NCBI RefSeq assembly: GCF_003369915.1
Contig: NC_046675.1
Location: 4,402,001 to 4,466,000 of the forward strand
Direction: 5' to 3'
Source of the DNA: Drosophila miranda
Taxonomy: Eukaryota; Arthropoda; Insecta; Diptera; Drosophilidae
DNA length: 64,000 nucleotides
The notes under the pieces were generated by a model that was not told the DNA's origin, did no database searches, and saw only the letters and a list, made by a program, of their open reading frames with translations. The position numbers and the translations under genes are program-made. Of the stretch, positions 13,501 to 25,150 are shown piece by piece; positions within the stretch are counted from its first letter, which is position 1; each line of letters opens with the position of its first letter.

Positions 13501-16500
13501 GCAAAAGCCGCCACACCGCAAAAGAGTCAGCAGTCAGTAGGCAGCAGGCAGGCCGCTGCCGATCAGCAGGCCAGCAACTTTCACATTGATTTCAACAACA
13601 ACAACAACAACAAAAAAAGAGAAATAATAATAATAACAATCTTTTGGCAACAAAGAAATAATTTACGTTTATTTGCTGCTGATTTCTGCTGTGCCTCTGC
13701 CAATTTTCATTTAAATACTCGACTGTTTTTGGAGCCGTTAATTTAATTGGCGAAAAAATGGTGGAAAAAATGGGCGCAGCGATCAAAGAAAATTGCAGCA
13801 GCATTCAACGAAGAGTGTGCGGCTTAAGAGGCATGCAAATAGAGAAGACAAGTGCCAAAAAAAAAAGAGAAAAAAAGCGCCTCAAGGCGCTCCCACGATA
13901 TAATCCGCCATCCATCCCCCCCTCCCAAATGGGATGGATGGGATGATGGCCTCATCTCAAGCTGCAATTGAAAATGAAGATGAAATGTTGAAAGTATTTA
14001 ACGATCTACTCAAGTGTCAGGGCAAATCCAAAGAGCGCGCGCGCTGATTGATGTCACAGATTGATCGAAAAAAAAAAAACGGCCAAATTGGAACATTTTG
14101 CAACAATTTTCGTTATTGATGGCTTTACGACTTACTTATTGTTATTTCATATTATTGTTATAATTTTGCTCTTGTTTGCTGCATAGTTTTTTGTTGTTGT
14201 CTGGTTTTTAGGGCAATTTGTATTCCGCATATGGTATTCCATTTTTGTTTTGCTTCAGACAATTGCCTTTGCATGTTGCTATTTTAATGGAGGTCTCACA
14301 CAACACCTGAGATCGTAGACCTCCTACACTGGGGTTTAAGCTATTTATAAGCATTAATTTTTGGAATTATTCCAATTATAATGATCATCAGGCATGGCCA
14401 GAAAGAACATTTAATTTCAATCAATGTTCCGCCTCCTGCCTTTCTTTAGAAATATATATTTAATGCTGCCTTGATCGGCTATGACAGACAGGGCCCATGG
14501 CGTAGCGGAAGCAACGTATTGGCCAAAACCAAAAGCCAGAGAAACACAGTCAAGAAAGTGAGTGAACCTCTCTTTTTTCTGCCGAGGGCCGAAGTCGAAG
14601 ACGAAGTCGAAGTCGACGCTTTGGACTTACTTTCCCTTTTTGTCATCGTCGTTGTCGCTGTCGCTGCTGCTGCTGCTGCTGTTGCTATTGATGTCGCTGC
14701 TGTGGTTGTATCTTTTATTTGTATTTGTGGCTGACATAACGATACGTTGGCTGGATGAGTAAATGGCTGGGGGATATGGCAGCGAGGGGTACAGGGGTGT
14801 GCTGGGGGGGCAATCGCTCGCCATGGCCGATTTTATGCGGTATGTAATTTCTCTGTTCGATTTTCGAACTCTTCTGCCGTTGCTGTGCCGAGGGCACCGC
14901 CTTCTCCCTTCATTAGCGGCACCGACTGTTGCTGGCAAAGTGGTTAACATGCGTGTTAACAGACACCTTGCCACCATGCCACCGCTCACGCAGCTCAAGT
15001 GAGTGTGGATGCCAAGTGCTGGGGAGTGTTTGCCCCCAAAAGCTGGGTAATCTTTGTCTATGAGTATTCACAAGGAATTCTTCTGAGGCACCAGTACCCC
15101 GCACCCACCCAGAGATGTGCGTATCTTCGAGTACCTAACATATTGACAGATGGATGTCTCAATGCGTCACGGTTTCATTGCGTTCAAAATTGAGCTCATC
15201 AGAAACTATGACAATTGCAATTATTGGAGGTACGGACTGCACCCTCAATGTAATCGATTGGGCAACTAAATGCTGCGAATTTAAAGAAGTATAAAGATAA
15301 AAACACGATGAACAAATGGCAAAGGTAAATATGAGGAGAATCCCCAGTATTAATACATAAAAGTGGGTCTTTATTCGTTCATCATTCCCAAGAAAAACAA
15401 GAAAGGATTCCAATACTCTTGGAATCTAATCTTTAGAAGAAGAAATTACCCAAAGAAAGAAATCTATTCTTTCAAATCAATTCCTATTTATTTGGAATAG
15501 GTATCCTTTCTTTAGCATTCTTAACACGAATGAATATTCGAAAAACCATCGCGGGATTCCACTTTATTCAATTAAATTATTTAAATAAATTGTTTTTTTT
15601 TTTTAAATTCTTGCACCAATCAAATCAGCCTTCAAAGTTCCCCACATTCATCTATTTATCTCCTATTAATAATCTTCGACTGGATCTCAACTAGTTTTCC
15701 CAAAAAACTACTTTAGCTGGCAGTTAAGTTACATTTTTCCGCCATCATATATCAATGCACAAACCACCTTAAATTCCACTTTGAATGTTACGCAACGCAA
15801 TGCGATTTACAATTGAAATTAGTTCGTGTGACCGGCTAATGCAGCGGCTACATGTGGGCGATTTAAAACGCACACGCGTCTCTCAACGTCTAAGACCCGC
15901 ATGTGTTTTGAGCCGACTCATTGGCGTGCGTTTTAAAAAGCTTCAACTTCCGAGCCAATGCGTTTTAAAACGCTTCAACTTCAAAAAGCTTGCGTTTTAA
16001 AACGCCTCAATCCTAAGCGAATGCGTTTTAAAACGCTTAGACTTCCAAGAGAAGACTTTTAAAACGCTTGGACTCCCAAAGGAATGCGTTTTAAGACGCT
16101 TGGACTCCCAATAGCATGCGTTTTAAAACGCTTGAACTTCTAAGCGCAGGCAAAAAAGGCCGAAAATGGTGCGAGAACTATTTTATAGACGAAAATATCC
16201 ATAAATTAAATACTGGCAGTTCATTGGATACGGTAATTATGGCAATCTGTCAAAGGCAAAAGAAAAGAAAAAAACTTCACCCAAACAAAAATGTTTTTCC
16301 AGACAAATTGGAAACCTGTTCGTTGGGGGAAAACCAGAAAAATTCAAGTTTATCCTGCAATGGCAACAGCAACAAAGTGTAAATCAGGCGGGTCTCCAAA
16401 ATGAATGTACTCCAAAAAAAATTACATAAAATGTGCAGACAGGAAAAATCACAAAATCCCAAGTGGAAAAACTGATGGAAAAGCACGACGCGTGCCGCAA

Positions 16501-19500
16501 ATTAAAGGCGTGCACTATCCTAATTTTGAATAGTGTATCTTTTGGATGTATTGATGGTTGGAGTGGGGTTGGGGGAATGTGGCAATGGGGGACACAGCAA
16601 TCAACTGAATTCCAATGTTAATTAAGGTGCAACCTTTTGTCCACAAAATCAAACCGAAACTAATGGCAATTTGCACTCAGAAACCGAACACACAAAGCAG
16701 CCAATCAGTGTGGGAAATTCATTTCCCTAAGATACACAAATTTATGCTAATTATCAATAATTATTGATTAAAATTATACAGAGATATCCGAATGGTGAGC
16801 GACATTGATGAAATGTGGGGCTGACTGACATCCAGTAGAAAATCCATCTGCAGACCTGTGGATCTGTGGGTTTGGTCCGGCGTTATGCAATGCTCTTGCT
16901 CCATGCTTTTGTTTCTTCCGTGGCCTAGACGGTGGCGGTGTCGGTGGCGGCGGCGCTTCTTTTTGGCTTTCAAATCGAAATTCGAAATATTTTTGTTGTT
17001 AAGGAAAACAACGCCGAAATCATTAACAGTTAACAGACTTGGCCGAGAGACGCCGCCAATCACACGCCGAGAGAGTGAGGCAGAAGGCAGAGACCACAGA
17101 AACCAGTTTAGGACAACACCAAAACGCATGCGTCTCTCATGGAATTGGGTCAGCAAGTACCGGGGCCCAAGCCGAACCGAACCAAACCGAACCGACAAAA
17201 ATACCAAAGCCAAGAGGCAAAAGAGCCAAAAGTTCCAGCAGCAGCACCAAACGATCAAAAGACAAGCCATTGCAGGTGTAGGGACAGGTTGAATGAAAGT
17301 CAACCCAAGCCAAAAGCCTAAAGCCAAAGCCAAAACCAAAGCCAAAGCCAAAAGCCGCTTAGGCATGCCCAAAAACCAATTTCGTTTTCGATTCCCTTCA
17401 ACCACAGCTGAAAATCCAATTAAACCATAATCGTAATCGTAATCGTACACCCAATGCATTTAATGCACAATTATACCATTTTCCATTCATTTTGCATATG
17501 CATATGAAATTTATTCAGAACTTTTCATTAGAAATTCGGGGTTTCGTTTCTTTTTCGTTGTTGGTTTTTTTTGGTCAGGGTTTCGGTTTTGGTTTTGGGG
17601 CCGCAAGTGAAAGTGTTTTGTTGTTTGCAGAAATGAAGACAAAGATTTACGATACGGCAGATGTATCTTTTAGCATATTCGGCTACTTTTATACGTGAGA
17701 GCTTCTGCCACATATTTCTGCTCAAATTAATGGCTTTCACACAAGTGAAACATTACAAGTGATAAATTGTGAATGAATGAGGGGAATACACTGTGGGACT
17801 TATAAGCCACAAATGTAGTTGGTTCTGTAAGCTCTTAAATGATCAAAAATTTCGGAGATCTTTAACTAAATATTGTATGGCCTAAGACTAAATTCCCCTT
17901 TAGTATAATTTCAATCAAAAATACCACATGGCTCAAGTCAAACGTTTTCGTGCCCATAACAAGAAATTTCTAAAAAACAAAAATATTTCAATGAAAACAG
18001 GTCGCGCTTTTGGTTTCACTTTCACAAGACCAAACCCTCAAAAGCATTCAAATTAAATAAAAATAAAAACCACGAGAGAAGAATCGACGGAAATCAATCA
18101 AATCAAAGCGGGATTCCATCTAGAGGGAAGTATCTGGCATCTAATTGAAAAGTCGCTACCTTGAGAGAGTATCAACCCATCAAATTCACACGCTGGCGTT
18201 AAAACTCGAGTCAGAGTCCGAGTCCGAGTCCAAATCCACAGGTTGACTTCATCTCACGCATTCGCAATGAAAGTGAAAAGTTGATACCGAAGGCGGAAGA
18301 AGGGGCATAGCGTTTTGGAAACTAATTCGAGTCAAAAGATATACCAGTCAACGATAACGAATACTAAAACCTGGCCAATAAGTTGCTTGCCAAATTCGTG
18401 TGGGGCATAGATAAAGACGCAAGACAATACCCAGACAGGGGCAGAGGCAGAGAGTGAGGAGTGTGGAGTGGAGTGCGGCAGAGAGCAGAGCTCTCTTTGC
18501 TTTTGGCCAAATGAAATGAAGAAGAAAGTCAAAGAAACGGTTAAAAGTGAATTTCTTCTATGGCTGTTAGCTGTTAGCTGTTTCTGTTGCTGTTGGCCGT
18601 TGCTTCTGCCATTGCAGACTATTATTAGTTGGCGTTTTTTTGTTTTTTCGTTTTTTTTGGCCAAAAGCGTCTCTTGGCCAAGCGTCTGTGTTGGCTCTGC
18701 TGCTGCTGCTGCGCTGCGACGTGCGCTTTCTATTTGCGTTTTGTTTATTGTTTACCTATGATAGATGAACGTATCAGTTTCCAGCTGTATCTGTGTGTAT
18801 CTGTGTCTCTCTCTTTGTGCCTGTGTGTGTGTGTGTGGGGCTGTGTGTTGGGCATAAAACCAATTTGGCGTTGAATGAATTTTTATTTGAAACACAAAAA
18901 CCAACGTCAACTGCATACAAAATTATTATTTACTTTTTCCTCAATTTTTGTCTATCTTTTATATTCGAAAGCACCCCAGACAGCACCCTAATGAAACGCA
19001 CACGTCTTTTATTTAATATACAATAATAAACAATAATATAATTAATTCTTGGCTTTATTCCGGGGCGATCTAGAGACCCGCTAACCCCCGGAGCAGGGCC
19101 GTACTCAGCTGCCGAGTGTCAAAAAAAAAAGATCAACCATTAAAAGTGGGGTTTAATGAGCACTTAACCCTTTAACACATTATCACCTTTTGAAAACTAT
19201 CCTGCACACGGCAAATATTTATGCCAGGGCCTTGAAATGTGGCCACAGATATTCCGCACATGGATAACCATTGCATTATGGCCAATGCCTACAGAAGGCC
19301 TACAATACTGCACAGAAAAATAGTTATTGCATTCGCAATGCTAAAGCAATTTAATCAAAGCCTTGTCAGGGAAGGGGGGGGCTCCTTCGCTTGAGGAGGG
19401 GAGGAGAAATACATACATAAATGGCGTGCCATAAAACTATATAAACTCTAAAGAAAAATACTAAAAACCAGTGGAAAACTGATGCACTAATTGTGGTTCG

Positions 19501-21333
19501 AGCCATAGTCAAGGCGGGCATGTAAGCAATTAATCTCAAGGTGAATGGATTAACTACCATTAACAATTCGAACATTCAATAACAATGGTCTGGAATGCCT
19601 CTAGTTACACATATAATGGCAGACAAGAGGCTATACAATACGATGTTCCAAGCATAAAACATTCATATGGGAAAAAGAAAAGTAAACAATAATGAAATGA
19701 TAGCTATAGTAATTTTCTATCGTAATTCCGATTAGAGTATTCCTGAGTCTCCCTTCCCAATCGATTGCTGCTAAGATAACACAAATTTCACAGAGTACTT
19801 TTCTGTTGTTGTTTCCAGCTTTCCCCCTGTTGCGGAGTGATGCAATTTCAAACAAAACAAATTAAATATTGAGCGTTCCTATCAGCAATCGTTCTCCCAA
19901 TTGATAAGCAAACACAAATCCAGATGTTAAACACGAAAAATGGGGGAACAGCAGTGTGGTTCCACTTCAGATTTCTGCGCAGGTCAGAGTTTCCGTACAG
20001 TTTCAGAAGCATTGCGTCTAATCAGCTGTTTCCCGCCCATAAAATAAGGCGCGAAAAGTCAACAAGCAGTGCCCATAAATATTGATAAATGGTAGCAATA
20101 AACAGAAATATTTCTATGTAACTAACGAAAATGACATAACAAGAAAATGTGCAAGGAAGAAAAACATGAGACAAGAGACAGAGACGGAGACTTGTCAACG
20201 GTATAAAAAAAATTAATGACAAACGGGCAGTCAGACTAGAAAGAGACATAATTAGGGGTAAAGAAAGAGGAGACAAGCAGCCGAGAGAGAGATACTCGTA
20301 GATAGACGGAGTAGGAGACTTCACCTTGCAAAAATGCAAGGAAAAAACACAGAAACAGGCGTTTCGTTAAAAAGGCAAAAACAAGAAGAAAATATGGTTT
20401 CAATGAGCGAAGATTTTGATACTCTAGCATCTGAGATGGACCCTATTGAAATATCTGTTGAAGTATCTCTCAAAGTGTTGCTTTTCAAACCGAAGGTGAT
20501 TTATCACTGAATCTGTTAACAGACAGAGAATGCTCCATAAATATGATCTAACGTAGGCACTTCTTCTTCGTTTATAGACGCCACGTAATACCTCTTGTAA
20601 GGGTATCAAAAGTGTAAGCAAAATAATAAATAAATGCGGCAGCTTCCGCCAACAACAACAGCGAGACAGTGGGCGCGCTACTGCCACAAGTTGTTGTTGG
20701 AATTTGTTGGGGCTGTCTTCGGCCTTTGGTTTTTTTCACGCTACTTGCACAAAAGCAATGGCCAACAATTTCACTTTCATTTTCTTTTTGGCTTTTGCAG
20801 CGCGAAATGAAAAGCGGACAAAGACAAGGCATGCCACAAGCTGCAGCAGCAGCAGTGGCAGCAGCAACAGGCAGCAGGCAGCAGGCAAAAGCCAAAGTCA
20901 CGCAGACGCATTAGCGGACTCGTGGCGCATGCGCAAAAAGGCATCGCCTCCACGGCATCGACTTGAGAGCGCGCGCGCGCTGCCAATGCACTTTTGGCCA
21001 ACGCCTGCTTAACGGGTTGTGGCCTGGCTTGGCCACAGACCCCGCTATCCGATCCGATGTCCGGATCCGATTCGAGCCAAACATTGAACTCACCAGCAAA
21101 TCGAGATAATCCTTGCCCAGGTTGAAGCTTAATCCATGAAAGCGACGCACCAATTGGTATTGTTGTGTGTTTGCGATGGGCAGCAGCTGGGATCCCGAAC
21201 CCGAACCCGAACCCGAACTGGAGACCGCCGTGGCATATCCTGAATGTCGTCCAAAGAGTTGGCACAGGAATTTGTGCGTTTGCTGGCGACGCGAACCGCA
21301 CACGACGCGACCGGAAGTGCTCATGCAGGCCAT
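4585..21333 (-). CDS. qless: Decaprenyl (trans-polyprenyl) diphosphate synthase subunit 1, mitochondrial, 8 exons
   Basis: The product condenses isopentenyl diphosphate units into the long side chain of ubiquinone (PDSS1/COQ1 family). Exons on the minus strand: 21333-21094, 11444-11268, 10395-10256, 10024-9883, 9280-9191, 5806-5675, 5476-5282 and 4806-4585 (stop TAG). They sum to 1338 nt, or 445 residues, in continuous frame. The first aspartate-rich motif DDVID (about 210-214, in SLVHDDVID...RRGKPSVN) and the second, DDMLD (about 337-341, after GLAFQLV), are both intact, as is the substrate-binding GKALRPM. The N-terminal 80 residues are rich in Ser, Arg and Gln with almost no acidic residues until the end, as expected for a mitochondrial presequence. 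The exon 4 start at 10024 was chosen because it alone keeps frame with exon 3; the nearer AG at 10000 does not. Family assignment is very secure. The name qless rests on Drosophila orthology from memory. Confidence 0.93.
5807..9190 (-). other. qless intron 5 (about 3.4 kb)
   Basis: This non-coding interval separates the exon starting VTMAGDY from the exon starting ILTDLVQG. It holds a GTGTGC hexanucleotide array at 6253-6302 and a short 13-bp direct repeat (AGATATACTCGC) near 7858-7882. Long frames here, such as a His-Ala repeat frame, are microsatellite translation. No nested gene is visible. Confidence 0.6.
6253..6302. repeat. GTGTGC / GTATGC microsatellite
   Basis: About eight tandem hexamers (GTGCGT phase), drifting to GTATGC at the right end, lie inside a qless intron. 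It is read directly from the sequence. Confidence 0.9.
15927..16148. repeat. Seven-unit tandem array with GCGTTTTAAAACGC palindrome core, 31-32 bp period
   Basis: Units begin at 15927, 15959, 15991, 16022, 16053, 16085 and 16117, so the spacings are 32, 32, 31, 31, 32 and 32. The core is the 14-bp perfect palindrome GCGTTTTAAAACGC. It is exact in four units and has one or two changes in the others (TTTTAAAAAGC, GACTTTTAAAACGC, GCGTTTTAAGACGC). The linkers resemble TTGGACTCCCAA or TTCAACTTCC. A further half-preserved copy (GCGATTTAAAACGC) sits at 15858-15871. It lies in intron 1 of qless. Confidence 0.93.
17305..17357. repeat. AAAGCC microsatellite
   Basis: About eight imperfect hexamers AAAGCC/AAAACC in tandem, inside the long qless intron. 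Confidence 0.85.
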
Positions 21334-22307
21334 TTTGTTGTATTTAATTTTTGGTTTTTTCTTTTATATATTTCGTTTTGTTTGGTTAAAGAGGAAGTGC
21401 AGGTGCAAGAAACGATCGAGACACACACACAAAAACACACAGAAATTAGGAGGATGTGCAGCTCATTGATTATTTGAGGGCATTCTTCCTTTGGTTTTTA
21501 TTCTGGTTCTGGTTTATTTTATTTTTATTTTTTTGGGTACTCGCAGGATATTTGCGATGATCGATTCACACTCACGCCCGAAACAAGCGGTCGGTCGACT
21601 GTCAGTTACACTTCTTCAAACGCTAGATCTACGGCGGAACGAGGCAAAGGTTTTTATATGAGGCGGCAGCGAAGCGCGTTTGGCTTGCGTCTGGCTCCAG
21701 CAGCTCCAGCAAAGTGGAGCTTTAGTGGCTTTGGAGCCACCCGAGAGCTGGCTTGAGCGCCTGCGCGCCAACTGTGGTGAAAGAGTCGTTCGTCTTCGTG
21801 GTGGAATTCGGGCTTTCGGGCTTAGTCCGATCGCAAGCCAGCCAAGACACGATCTGCATTCGGCTTGAACTTGAGCGTTCAGCGTTTAGGCGGATGCAAG
21901 CACACGACAATTGCACATCCGCCGTGCAGTTTTAGAGCAACTGTATGGACGCAATCGTGGGAACTTTGCGGCTCTCCTGACCTGACCCGTGCCAAAGGTT
22001 TATTCGCTGGGTGATGATAAGGGCCGCCTAGCACGCGGCCATTATTTCACACTAAGACTGGGCGTAATCATCATTGTCCACACGTAGGTTGAAAGCAGAT
22101 GTCACATGCAGTACGAGTGTCGCGGTCTGTTATAGTTTTATTTAATTTAACCTTTTCACTACTCTATTTTGACGTAACAGTGGCCAGCTGTTGGCCAGGG
22201 ATGCAGCAACGTGCGAAATGTCGTAGCGCAAGCGGGCAAGAACGTAAGACGCTAACGTAGCACGAGGTATATTTTTCGATAGGGCCGGCCGAACAGCTGT
22301 TTGAACA

Positions 22308-22511
22308 GAAAAGAGTAGAAAAAGAGTTCATTAATTGGATAAAATTATGTGAGCAGGGCTGAGAGTTATAGATAGCTAGAAATATTCCACGGAATATCAA
22401 AATCGAGTAATATAGGACATGAATTCATCAGTTTTTAAAATGAGACGGTATATTTTGGTATATTTCTGAGGGTCGGACGGTATACTTTAACGATAAATCC
22501 GCGGTCACACT
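22308..22511 (+). repeat. Promoter module copy A, upstream of mRpL32
   Basis: Shares long matches with 24801-25038. These include ATTAATTGGATAAAATTATG, GCAGGGCTGAG, AAAATGAGACGGTA, TATTT.TGAGGGTCGG.CGGTATA and a terminal GGTCACACT, in the same order and orientation. The copies have diverged by substitutions and small indels. Confidence 0.85.
22503..22511 (+). promoter_or_regulatory. Core promoter Motif 1 (GGTCACACT) of mRpL32
   Basis: An exact match to the Drosophila Motif 1 core (M1BP site, typical of housekeeping and ribosomal-protein promoters) lies 41 bp before the ATG. The GGTATATTT-like words just upstream resemble core-promoter Motif 6. Confidence 0.75.
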
Positions 22512-22551
22512 GGTGCCTATCCGTTTATGTAAATCCAACAATTTTTAAAAA

Positions 22552-23261
22552 ATGTCGAAAAACTTGATTTTATCACTTACAAACTTTGTTAGAAGTTTGG
22601 AGCGTCTTTTCCTGCCATATGGCGGACATCCACCAGGTGAGTGGCAGCCGAAGTGCGGCGAAACAAAGCTAAATATTGCTCCAATTCCCAGCGCTGGCCC
22701 TGGCCGGCTTCCAGCACGAACATAGCAGCACCAGCAGCAACAAAAGAGCACACGAATTCAGTCTGAAGGAGCTGATTGGCGATGGAATGCTCTGGGCCGT
22801 GCCCAAGCACAGGCGTTCCGTGGAGAAGCGTCTGAACCGCAAATTCGGCTATCCTGAGTACGTGTGGAAGCCGCTCAAAGTGAAGCGAAACATCCGCTCG
22901 TGCCAGACATGCGGGCATGACCATGAATTGGGTGTGCTGTGTCGTAAGTTGCAAGGAAAATCTAAGGGGATTCCTATTAATTAAGTATATTCCAACAGCC
23001 TTCTGCTACAACAAGGTGCTGAAGGAAACGGAGCAGATGCAGGCGAAAATCCAAGAGAAGCTCGGTCTGGATCCCGTCGACAAGGAGGTTATTGTGCTGT
23101 ACGAGGGAGAGAAGGCCGAACAGACTGCCGAGCAACTGCAGGGCAAACGAATTGTGGAAATGAAAAAGCCACGTCCCATGTGGTTCACAAAAAATCTACT
23201 ACAGAAATCCACACAGCAGCAGTCGGAAGCCAAGGAGGTTAAACCCTCCGATCTGGCATAG
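22552..23261 (+). CDS. mRpL32: Mitochondrial large-subunit ribosomal protein bL32m
   Basis: This is a structural component of the mitochondrial 39S subunit. Exons are 22552-22636, 22692-22943 and 22999-23261, with phases 1 and 1, giving 199 residues; introns are 55 bp each. The zinc-ribbon signature of L32 is present as CQTCGHDHELGVLCPFC (C-x2-C-x9-C-x2-C), the second pair being created by the exon 2/exon 3 junction. The basic block KHRRSVEKRLNRKFG precedes it. The N-terminal part is the expected import and processing region; in other species L32m is cut by the m-AAA protease. A rather long C-terminal extension rich in Lys and Glu follows, as in animal orthologs. An ATTAAA at 23281-23286 serves as a likely polyadenylation signal, so the transcript end overlaps the 3' end of the opposing gene. 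Confidence 0.93.
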
Positions 23262-23280
23262 ATATTAGGTCAAATTGTGC

Positions 23281-23286
23281 ATTAAA
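23281..23286 (+). terminator. Poly(A) signal ATTAAA of mRpL32
   Basis: It lies 19 nt after the TAG stop and 14 nt before the stop codon of the opposing MTFMT gene. Confidence 0.5.
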
Positions 23287-23299
23287 ACCTACTTTGTTA

Positions 23300-24509
23300 T
23301 CAACAGGCAACTTGTTTATTGTGTGTAAATTGCAACGATCTCGCTTGCCGCAGAAATCCATTGCTGAAATCCTGGGCACTCATTGGTTTGCGTCCTTCCA
23401 CGCGCACCTGCAGCACTTCCAGCTGTGTGCCCTGGGCACAACCTATCAGGAGGGACTTCCTCGAGCGTTGGTAGCTGAAATGGCCTGGTTCCTGCACCGT
23501 CAGGTGCTTCTCAGGCAACCGGAGCTCCAGGAGTTGTATTTGCTTATCCAGAAAGCTTGTTGTAAGATTTTTGTAGCCATACAGAGCTCGATGCCTGGCA
23601 TACAGCTCGTCGGCGCTTAGTTCTGTCCACAGGATCTCTGTAATTTTGGATGTGATCTTTGGAGCTGCGCAAAAATAAAGATCATATCGGATTCTCGAGT
23701 TTATGATAAAAGGTATAAAACGTACCATAGCTGGCAGTCGCATTATCCTGTGGCTTGGCATTTTTAAGCCTGTCGGATAAATTGTTTACAGTATCGACCA
23801 GCAAATCGGCTCCCAAAAGAGACAAGGAGGCATGCAGCTCTGGCATGTAGATGTCCCTTCGAATAGGCACTTCACGCTGAGCCAGCACCTAAAAAGAGTT
23901 ACTGTATATTGTCCACAGAAGTTCCTCTTATCTTTATGCAATCACTTACAGCACCAATATCAAAATGATGTGGCTCAATTTTCATAATTGATACTCCTGT
24001 TCTCGCATCGCCCTTCATAATTGCATAGATGATGGGTGCAGCTCCTCTCCAGAGAGGCAGCAGACTGGCATGCACGTTGATCATTCCCCGGGGAAAGGCA
24101 TTAATAATCTGAGCTGGAATCATGTGACCAAAAGATACCACAACGCCCAGGTCGTAGTCCGTGCATTGGTCCTCTGTAATAGGCCACCGTTGCAAGGGGA
24201 GTTTCTCCCGCTCTGCATAGGTTCTCACACAGTTGGCGGGACTCTTGAAGGATGTAACCACGCCCAAGTTGTGACTACGAAGTATCAAAGTATTAGAGTT
24301 TATTCAGATTTTCTTTTACAAACGCTTAAAAACCTGCAATTTTTGTGAAGGGCCTGAAGACTGGGCAGTGAAAAGTTGTCGGTACCGAAAAACAGTATTC
24401 TGGAAGGTTCGCGGGTTGAAATAGAACGTGTAATTTTGAGACACACACTTTGAAACGCTTTTCTCTTGTATTTATAAAAGTTATTAACTAATATCCGCCC
24501 GAAAAGCAT
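23300..24509 (-). CDS. Mtfmt: Mitochondrial methionyl-tRNA formyltransferase
   Basis: The enzyme transfers a formyl group from 10-formyl-THF to the methionine on initiator tRNA in mitochondria. The four minus-strand exons are about 24509-24334, 24274-23950, 23888-23727 and 23664-23300 (stop TGA). The N-terminus is basic, with an Arg/Lys-rich presequence, then the nucleotide-fold start RILFFGTDNFSLPSLQALH. Exon 2 has the family signature NVHASLLPLWRGAAPI, containing the catalytic Asn and His, and GVSIMKIEPHHFDIG, which supplies the catalytic Asp. The C-terminal OB-like domain contains EILWTELSADELYARHRAL. The total is about 341 residues, close to family size. The D. melanogaster counterpart is, I believe, CG1750. 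It is tail to tail with mRpL32, only 38 nt between stop codons. The exon 3 boundary may be off by one base. Confidence 0.92.
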
Positions 24510-24800
24510 AATTAAAAGCTATTGGATAATATGCGCGCAGAGGTAAACAAAAACAGCTGTGCTAGTGGTGTGAAACTATCGCCGACATCAATGGTTTTGG
24601 GACGATATGTTAGAGCCACTGTGATCTATTTTATATACTTTTCGCTATATTTTGGAGTCGAGATTAAGTTGGTGGTATATTTACGGTATATCGGTATATA
24701 ATGGTATATTTTATAAATTTCATCAATCTTTTTAATTTCATTTTCAAAGCTGAAGAATGGGTAAAGAAATCCAGTAAGAGCAAGTATTTAAGATAAGCCA

Positions 24801-25038
24801 GAGAAGTAGAAAGTTGGTTTATTAATTGGATAAAATTATGTGGGCAGGGCTGAGGGATCTATTAAGCTAGTAATATTTGACGGAATATAAAAAACGAGGA
24901 ATACGTAAGATGGACCTTGAATAATTCGTCAGTATATTTACGGTATATTTTTAAAATGAGACGGTACACTTCGGTATATTTATGAGGGTCGGGCGGTATA
25001 TTTTATGTTTATATTTGTATATTTTGGTCGGTCACACT
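24801..25038 (+). repeat. Promoter module copy B, upstream of the spn-F-like gene
   Basis: Direct-repeat partner of 22308-22511; see that entry for shared words. It is slightly longer because of extra GTATATTT repeats. Confidence 0.85.
25030..25038 (+). promoter_or_regulatory. Core promoter Motif 1 (GGTCACACT) of the spn-F-like gene
   Basis: Exact Motif 1 core, 113 bp before the start codon at 25151. It forms the downstream end of module copy B, as in copy A. Confidence 0.7.
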
Positions 25039-25150
25039 AAGCAAAAACGCAACAAAAGGAAAATCGAGCGAAATTTTAATTTTAATTTAATTTTTGGAAA
25101 GCAAGTGGCAGATTTGTGTGCAAACTGCATGTGGACCTGGGTAAAGCGTA

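Larger units (their letters stand above)
11445..21093 (-). other. qless intron 1 (about 9.6 kb)
   Basis: This is the long intron between the presequence exon and exon 2. It contains an AAC repeat near 13593-13614, the 32-bp palindrome array (15927-16148), an AAAGCC repeat (17305-17357), a GTGT run near 18822-18838 and many short runs. Frames of up to 232 codons here (16761-17459, minus) are compositionally biased and lack partner exons. A large first intron next to the promoter is a common site for regulatory sequence, but no defined enhancer can be named. Confidence 0.6.
21334..22551. other. Divergent promoter interval between qless and mRpL32
   Basis: The two genes start back to back about 1.2 kb apart. 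The left part should hold the qless promoter and 5'UTR, though no clear TATA box is seen. The right part contains promoter module copy A and Motif 1. Open frames within it have no supporting features. Confidence 0.55.
24510..25150. other. Divergent promoter interval between Mtfmt and the spn-F-like gene
   Basis: It is about 640 bp and unusually rich in GGTATATTT-type words (24670-24712 and 24930-25015), which resemble Drosophila core-promoter Motif 6 (RGTATWTTT). The right half is promoter module copy B. Confidence 0.65.

Noticed and set aside
15927..16148. CRISPR-like array
   Set aside because: Regular repeats and short spacers superficially fit, but the linkers are similar to each other, the region lies in an intron of a fly gene and no cas genes exist here.
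16761..17459. 232-codon minus-strand frame
   Set aside because: Dominated by repeat translation and hydrophobic low complexity, with no domain, no splice partners and a position inside the qless intron.
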